DNA of 64,000 nucleotides from Phaseolus vulgaris (lineage: Eukaryota; Streptophyta; Magnoliopsida; Fabales; Fabaceae): assembly GCF_000499845.2 (NCBI RefSeq), contig NC_023758.2, positions 28,617,520 to 28,681,519 of the forward strand. The letters are read 5' to 3'. Below, one piece after another: positions 56,420 to 64,000 of this stretch (position 1 is its first letter; each line of letters starts with the position of its first letter). The notes beneath the pieces are model-generated. The model saw only the letters and a program-made list of their open reading frames with translations. It searched no databases and was not told where the DNA came from. The position numbers were made by a program, and so were the translations under genes.

Positions 56420-59400
56420 TTAAGAGGAAGGAGCACAAATTTGTGAATACTTAGTGATGAAATGAGTAAAGTCGACATCAAATTAGGAAAAATCAAGCGG
56501 TGTCAAAACAGTGAACTGTAAAAGTCTGCATGGCAGGCTCGTATTAATAATTTTTTGCCACCTCCTGTAGTCCACTTAATCATTCTCAATGGGATTGGAT
56601 CTTCAATTGGGCCACTTCATTTGTTTTAGCTTTTCCAACAGAATTTCTTAATGCACCTACCTGCCTTTTTTCTGCACCTCCATAGAAGAAATAAAATTAC
56701 AATTTTACGCTTTTCTTCATTTTTCCATTAAGCATCTCACCTCCAACTTCCTCCACCGCAGACACCTCCAACTTCCACCGCTGCATCACCTCTCCACCTC
56801 TACTTCCATCGTCACAGTAACCCTCGCCTCCAACACACCATCATAGCACCTCTCACGTCCTGCGTCACCGGAGCAACAACACTTTACTTTCACCGTCTAA
56901 GAAAAAAATTATATTTTGGATTCTAAAATTTAAAATACATTATGTTTTAAATTCTACAATATGAAATACAAATTTATATTATTCTGAATGTAAAATTTGT
57001 ATTTCGAATTCCAATTTGAAATATAATTTTCTTTTTTCAAATTATAAAATTTAAAATGGACAATTTGAATATTGCTGAAAATGTGGGAGTGCTTCAAGAA
57101 ACTATGGAGGTACAGGAAGAATTTGGCCTTCCCACAACATGGACTAGATTTCAAAATTGGGTTAGAAGTGTATAGCTTTCAAGTGTGGGTTAAAACCCAA
57201 TATATACACTTGTCTAGAATAAGTATAATTAGAAGTTTAAATGAAGACAACTAATTAATAGATGACAAACTTGCTTCACTTTAATTTGAATTGAATTAAA
57301 CATGTTTATTATTTTTCAAATAACATGATTTTATCATTTTATTTTGCATTCCTAAAAGCTATGATTTACTTTAAAGATGTGCTTGAAGGTTATAGTACAT
57401 CCATGAAATTTATTTCGTGAAAATACATATACATATTTGTTTGAGTTTTCGATAACAATAATAATAATAATTATAATAGTAAATTATAATATAAAAGGAA
57501 ATGTCTTTGATGTACACTATTTCTATAGTTAAGAAACTTTTTCACTTAATTTGAACTTTCATTCTTGATTAGAACGATTTTTTAATGATAAAAATAGGAG
57601 GCAGTGTGATATGGTGTTTGGTTTAGGTTCTATTAAGGGTGAAGTAATGAATAAGATGTTATGTTTGTATGGTTTGTTGAGTCCATAATCTTGGAAGTGT
57701 TAGACCAAACGCAAGAAATGGGGAAAAGGAGTGTAAAATGAAGCAAGCGAGTGAGTCAGATTTGTGATATATATATATATAAGGATGAGAATTCCCACCC
57801 ATTCTGCGCGTGTCAGACAAAGTCATGGTTTGCCCATTCATCTGATAGACACAAGATAGATACGTCTGCCCCACCAACACCAATTCCAAACTCCAAATTA
57901 GATGGATTGCAAAAACACGCCTCATTCATTTCTTTTCCATGCCACACCACGTATCACTTCAATTTCAGTTCTTTAACACTTCTAAACCAATCTTCAAAAA
58001 TCTTAAACCACACTACTCCTAATTACTAAACTATTTCTTTTCTGTCTATTTTTTTCAATCCATTACATTATAAACTAACTGCAGTTGCAGATGTGTGAAC
58101 AACTTTCAGTGTATAATGTAGATGAGATTTAGTATTTGTTAGAGAGATTGAGGATAGTTAGAGAGAGAGAGATGCAAAGAATTTGGAAATTAGAAGGAGA
58201 CATCCATGAAGGGGCCCTTTGAGAATTGAAGCGTGTGTTTTTGAGTGGTTGGGTGTTAGTGCCCAAACAAAAAGCCTAGTCTAGGTGGTCCTATGTTTCG
58301 CATTTATGGTTCCTGTCTGCCTTGCACGCTTGGTATACCTTCATACAACTCAATCTTCACTATTTCATTTCCTAATACCTCAAATTAATAAATTATCACT
58401 AACTAACAACCCATCTCTTTTTATGATAAAAACCTGCATAATATTAATAATAATTTTAAATGTCATATGGGTAACAATTCTAATAACATATTTTATGTAA
58501 CGCACATGCAGATCTACGCCATTACTGTTTAATTGAAAAGATTGCAAATCAAAGAAAATTGCAGTGAACCTGATGAAAAGGTGTGACTAATCCAGGTGAA
58601 ACTTTTTTTTCAAATAAGACATTTCCACTGTGGTAACAAAAATTAAATACAATGGGTGAAATGAAATGGTGCCTGAATTTTTTTTTAATGTGTCAGTGGG
58701 TTGTCATCATTGGTTTTGGATTTTTTTTTTCTCGGTGACTAACCCAACAACTGCCTTGAATTTTACGCCCCAATTAATTTTGTTCTGGAACCATTTGAAA
58801 GAATAGAGATGAACGTGGAGAATTTTTTAACACTGATACACTCTGGTGGGAAAAACTTGGAAGCCTATGATTACTAGTTTTGCGCCTAAAAGCATGTGAT
58901 GTAGAAGTTCAGTTTGGCCAACTGTTGAGTACTAGTAAATCATAACGTTTTGGCTAACATGCATAGACCTGACTTCATTAACTCCATTTTGAAGTGTGAT
59001 TCAGTAACTGAACCCCAAAATGCCAGAATTGGAATCTCAGCACCATCGGAACAAGTAAAGTATCAATGCTGCATGTCAATAAACAAATCATTGAATGAAT
59101 GAGTTGACTTTTAGACATGACCAACTCCTTCGACTTCAAAAAGAATAAATGGAGATGACTTTGTGCCAATTTTGAATTGATTATACTACGAAGAAGTGAC
59201 TCTATGATAGCCCCAGAAGGCAATTTCCACAAACATAAATATCCAAATGCAACAGACAGATGATTCCACGTTTACAGTAAAAGATTTAATTTTAGGCTAC
59301 AATATAGAAACCAATCATAATAGATATATAATTGTATCATATATACTAACGCCAAAGTGTCTTGACAATGTACACACATGTTTGCATCAGTAATTGAAAG

Positions 59401-59999
59401 ATATTGAGATGATGTATATATTCCTTCAGACCACCACAACAACAGAAGATGTAATATAATAATCTTCAAAGGCATTACCTACCATAGATATATTTTTTCT
59501 TAGATGATGTGTGTTTGAGATAGCACCAAAGTATGACACATTATTTGTGTGTGTTACGTTTTATTCGTACAGATGGAGGAAATTTAGATGGAAATAGGAT
59601 AGTTCCAATAGTAGAAAATAACGTGGTTACTATCAGTTGTCTAATGGCAAATAATGGAGTGAGGCAAGGTCATCTTCTGTCTCTCCTCTTTCCCTTTAAA
59701 CCCTCCCAATCAAACGCAAATTAAGAAGCTGTATAGTCCCATCTTTTCTTATGTTAAATAAATAAAAAAAAAAAGATTCTGTTAGATGGATTAGATCATT
59801 CTGTGACTACCAAGATTTTAATCACTCAACATTTAATAAATTGCTAATCGTAAACAGGCATATAGGTCCACCAGAATGAACCACGTGCACGATGCATGCA
59901 CCCTCGAGTATAACGATATAAGTACATTTTTCAAAACATATATACACACACGTGTCACTACACTCATCATAATTCACCTAGTGAAAAATAAATAAATAT
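56420..59999. other. Intergenic stretch without a recognisable gene
   Basis: It holds a C-rich patch with CACCTCCAACTTCC/CACCGC themes at 56735-56895, followed by a patch of repeated TTTAAAATTYYRAAAT/GAAATACAAATTTRTATT motifs (56905-57060) that looks repeat-derived. It also holds a short (AT)n at 57767-57781. Short open frames have no domain. No gene called. Confidence 0.45.
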
Positions 60000-61013
60000 T
60001 ATAGGAGATAAAGGAAGAGAAACATAGAGAAAACTAAGAAATGTTGTTTAGGTCATTAAAAATAGATGTTGTTTATAAGATTCCGTGGAGCTGAAGCTTT
60101 TCTTTTGCATGTCTTGGAGTTGAATATGTGTTGGAGCACTCTGAGTTTTTTTTTTTAATTTATTCTTTATTCTTTGTCTATAAATATTAATATAATTATT
60201 TTTTATTAATGCAAAATTTTTATTTGTTTGAATTTTCCTTGCAAAATTTTTAAAAATCTTTTGTAAATTTTGTAAGATCATTTTGTATAAATTTTGTATT
60301 TTTTTACAAAATATTTTTAAAAGGTCTCATGAAAATTAATGATTATATTATATATTGAAGTAATCACTAAATTTATTAATAAACAATTTATATAAAGATT
60401 ACAAAACTTAATCTGAAACCATATTAAAAAAAAAGACTCAATTCTAAGTAAATCGTGTATTATTGGTTGAAAGCGAGTGTATATATGAGTTTCTTGAATT
60501 TCAATTTTTTGAGTTAGAATGTAGTGTTATTATTTACTCCATTTAAAAATAGAAGTATAAGGATTGGTTTGTTTAGTTAGCAAGTAAAACAAAGTTACTA
60601 TGAAGTGCACAAATCCAGTAATCAACTTCTTATTATATTTGGAAATTATATTTTAAAAATTTGATTAATTTAAAAAAATAAAACTCTATTCTGATTATTA
60701 ATAGAAATTAAAAAAATAAAGTTAATCACCTAGAGATATTTTAATGGTATAACTTAACCCCGCAAAAAATTTAGAGAGGTAATATATTTTAGGTCCAATA
60801 CTTATTTAAACCCTAAACAGTGAAAAGGAAAAAGAGTATTTCAGTTTTTTTTACTTGTACCAGCACTTCTTGAAAATCTTATCAATGCATGCCTTGAAAG
60901 ATTTATATACACAACTAAATACTTTTTAATTAAAAATAAAAATAGAAACAAACAAGTAAATCTATCATTCACTCTTACCTTTTTATCCTATTACTAGTAA
61001 AGGTAAGATAACT

Positions 61014-61022
<9 letters not shown>

Positions 61023-61052
<30 letters not shown>
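61023..61052. repeat. (AT)n microsatellite
   Basis: About 15 uninterrupted AT units. Confidence 0.95.
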
Positions 61053-61056
<4 letters not shown>

Positions 61057-63069
61057 TATGAAAAGGAGCAAATGTAGATTATAGATTATTAATATAAGGA
61101 GATAAAAGTTGGATAACTGGTAATGGCCATGAAAGAGGCCTTGTTTTGCTTTAGCTATGATATCATGATCCTATTCTAGGAGTTAGTAAATCAATGACAT
61201 CATGGCTTAAGCAATTTGATTAACTGGGACCACCATCACCTGAAGCTGTGGAAAAACAAGGTTTTATGACTCTCTTTCAGCGAAGGGGGCACAATTGATG
61301 AGCATTCAATGATGTAGAAAATTACAATTCCTATTTCCCAGTTATACATTTAAAGTCTTTTTTGTTCAAAGGAAAGAAAGAAAAAATGGAGTTTAAACTT
61401 TAGAGTGAGTTGTGAATAAGTTATGTAAAGTTGGGGAACATTTTGGGAGAAAAAATCGGGTTATGAGCCAGTCATAAAAAGAAAGAAGCTAATCTACACT
61501 AGGAAAAGTAGAAGGAGATGAGTTAGATGCAGATATATCTACCCACCACTTTCACACTCTAATAATGTGTTCTTACATGGCAGCCACCACCATGCATCCC
61601 GCAGAAAATAAATAAACAACTTGCATGATAAACCACTTGCATCACATTATTGGCTGTATAAACACTTTAGATGCCCTGTTAAAGTGAAATAAATAATTTT
61701 TATGCTTTTTGCTGCTTAGTGTTTGTGGCGCATTATAAATGAATATTTATATCACTAACTAAGTAGCCTTTTCCAGTGATAATATACTAAGAATTAGTAA
61801 ATAGCGAATTTGTCTTCAAAGATTACTTTTTTTAAAGAGTGAACTAAACTTTTGGTCTGAAGTCATGATAAATGGTACCCATATTAAGCTACAACAAGTT
61901 GGTTATTTGTTCTAAATAGGTATGATGACATAGGTATAATAGGGTGACTGCATGTTGATGTGTAAGCCTAGTATAAATATTTTTTAGTATACCCGTGAGT
62001 TTCTATTCACCTGTTTTCCCTTAGTTTTCAAATACTAAAATTTTAAGATTGGGGCGCATAATTCAAGTAATGGATGACATAAATCATGATGTAAAACAGA
62101 GACACAAACTATACTATAAGGAGTAGTTTGAAATGAGGTAGTTCTTAGTGTAGAGGATAAGGAAGATAAAGATTACCCTCTATTTTACTCAATCCAATTA
62201 AACCGTTCAATCTATTTTCTTCACACTCCTTAACAAGGATGATGTGATACATAAAAAAGCTCAGGCTTATTGAATTGCCAGTGCATTAGCCACTTTCCAT
62301 TTACAGGCCCTTTAATTTACAAGACTAAATTAGTTAACATCAGTGACGAGAGTTGAAATGAAAGAGGATGAAGGCTTAAGTGACACGGAAGAAACTTTAG
62401 CAAAGAAGACTAAAGAGCCTCACCTAATCCAAGATAATACCCTTTTCCTATTATTGACGTGGGGAATCTTTGAGTAAGCTTTGTCTCGTATTAACTTAAT
62501 TAGTGGGACGAAAAATGGAACCCTACTACTGGGGACGTTTTTCGTTAGGATTCGCCTCAGTAACATGGTTTTGTTGCTTCCCCTCTTACCTAATCCTCTT
62601 TCGTTTTCTCCTCTCTTTAGACGCCCAACTTCATTTTTCTCATTCACATTCACATTCACCAGTTAACCTGTTAGAGTTCATACTCTTCCTTTACCCCCTT
62701 AGTCAAAGCAAACACACCTGTTCAAATGAAAACCATGCTATATTGTTAATTAGAGACGAACCTTTTTAATTTTTATAAAAAAAAGAATATAGTTAATTAG
62801 TGTAGTGAAATGTATTATTATTGAAAAAAGTTGGAGAATGTTCTAGCGTTGAGTATTACGTAGGTAGCGATGCGTTGGATGGTTGTGGGTTGATTACCTG
62901 GAAGATTCTTTGCCGCGTGTCAGAGTCTTTCAGCCATAACCACAGGTTCATCATCAAACTTTTGGGCCGTACTAGTCAAGCCACGGGTCATGAATCACCA
63001 CCCTTCTCAAACTTCTAAATCCATCGTCTTCAGTTCCCACAAAAATTTTCTGTAATTGAAAAATAGAAG

Positions 63070-63590
63070 CACCACCCACGTGTCACAAATTGACCATCAA
63101 AGAATCTACACATGTATCACCTCCTGGGGTATTGCCGGATTACCCAAAACAAAAGTTACTTTCTTCCTCTCACTTTAGTTTCTTCTTTTGGACTCGTTGT
63201 TATCCCTTCGATCATCATTTTGTGTGAATCAAACATATTCCCCAACATTTTCGTTTCTTTAATAATTCCAATTCTTCAGTCAACCATGCACACTCCCGCA
63301 TCATGAGCCGTAATTTTAATAGTTTCTAATTATTCCACTAAAATAGTTTCAAATATGCTAAGATTATTTTGCTATCGCGTTTTTTTACCTATTTTATTAG
63401 AAAAAAAATGAAAAAGATGATAGGAGGAGGTGGTAGGGCATAGCATAATACGTGGAGGAATAATTTCCGTGTAGATGGTAGTAATTGGAAAAGATGATGA
63501 GAAAAAGTGAAACACGGAAGTAGTAAAAAGTAACGTGTTGAACAGGCATTTCTCCACGTTAAACGTGTGACGGTAGCACGCACGTGAGAC
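63070..63590. promoter_or_regulatory. Cluster of ACGT-core (G-box/ABRE-like) motifs
   Basis: CCCACGTGTCAC near 63076 is a textbook G-box/ABRE core. CACGTT and AACGTGTGAC (about 63554-63570) and GCACGTGAGA (about 63580-63589) lie within 500 bases. Such groups bind bZIP/bHLH factors in stress-responsive promoters; no target gene is visible in the window, so the role is inferred. Confidence 0.3.
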
Positions 63591-64000
63591 TAAAAGCATG
63601 GCAAAGTCGGTCTAAAGCAATAAAGTTAAGAAACCCGCTAATAAATTTTAATTAATAACGCATTACACGGTAAAACATGTACAAGAAATCAAAAGAAAAA
63701 ACGAACGTATGACAAGACACTTAACGGCCTTCACCTGTTGGGGATAGATTGGGAAATCTCTCATTTCTCAACTTTTTATATACAAATGGGATCAAAATAA
63801 AAATTCTAAACCAAGAAAATACACACTTACTTTACAATTCAAAAATAAAAATGCTTTCAAATATTCTTTTACCTTTAAAAACTAAATATTTTATAATTAT
63901 TTTTTGACCTCAGTCAACAAAATCTAATATTAGTTAAATATTTTGTAATAAAAGTGGTCATCGCATTCTGATTCTACTTATTTTTTTATTCTTTTTTGAA

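Larger units (their letters stand above)
60000..64000. other. Right-hand intergenic stretch
   Basis: AT-rich to about 62300, with an (AT)n run at 61023-61052. From 62400 the base composition is more balanced and several ACGT-core motifs appear, as in an upstream region of a gene beyond the window. No coding gene can be supported within it. Confidence 0.45.

Noticed and set aside
56735..56895. C-rich patch as a coding exon
   Set aside because: Repeated CACCTCC/CACCGC themes without a long open frame; more likely repeat-derived.
62481..62769. Two overlapping plus-strand frames with aromatic-rich peptides
   Set aside because: No domain; composition fits upstream non-coding DNA.
1..64000. tRNA, rRNA or CRISPR-like arrays
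   Set aside because: No tRNA box pairs, rRNA stretches or regularly spaced repeats seen; the TGGTATTAGAGC at 54025-54036 (minus strand) is a retroelement primer site.

Overview
This is nuclear DNA from a flowering plant, most likely a legume of the bean/cowpea type (Phaseoleae). The basis is spliced GT-AG genes, AT-rich intergenic DNA with long (AT)n runs, plant-type LTR retrotransposons and L1-like LINEs, CACTA- and Tourist-type MITEs, and protein families of typical plant form. The species cannot be named from the sequence alone.

Five intact-looking genes are spread through the window. They are a five-exon cinnamoyl-CoA-reductase-like SDR (10093-12503, +), an intronless ATL RING-H2 ubiquitin ligase (18346-19212, +), a second intronless ATL protein of another subgroup (24511-25590, -), a four-exon chloroplast RNA-binding protein with two RRMs (28919-32587, -), and a two-exon tetraspanin (40530-41499, +). 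Two tetraspanin fragments lie just upstream of the intact tetraspanin. I see no pathway or cluster joining these genes; the order looks like ordinary plant gene space.

The rest is mostly mobile DNA. Region 1-3241 is a broken Ty1/copia element. Region 3430-6424 holds a remarkable pair: a 2.15 kb solo LTR (TSD CCTTA) that inserted, in opposite orientation, within the first few bases of an older LTR of the same family. The result is a near-perfectly centred long palindrome. Region 36181-37170 is a Tourist/PIF-Harbinger-like element (TSD TTA). Region 42200-48420 is an L1-type LINE on the minus strand, split by a 1588 bp solo LTR (45426-47013, TSD ATTTC). Region 50177-54228 is a compact Ty1/copia element on the minus strand with both LTRs, apparently non-canonical TA...TA ends and no gag. 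Copies of one CACTA-type MITE family lie at 34334, 48815 and 54564, with two worn relatives. Smaller LINE and copia relics lie at 15420-15913 and inside an intron at 29285-30165.

No RNA gene, CRISPR array or clearly new protein system was found. The most informative items are the nested head-to-head LTRs, the Tyr-to-His change at the SDR catalytic position, the tetraspanin duplication remnants, the non-canonical copia element and a possible very small spliced gene near 55849-56419.
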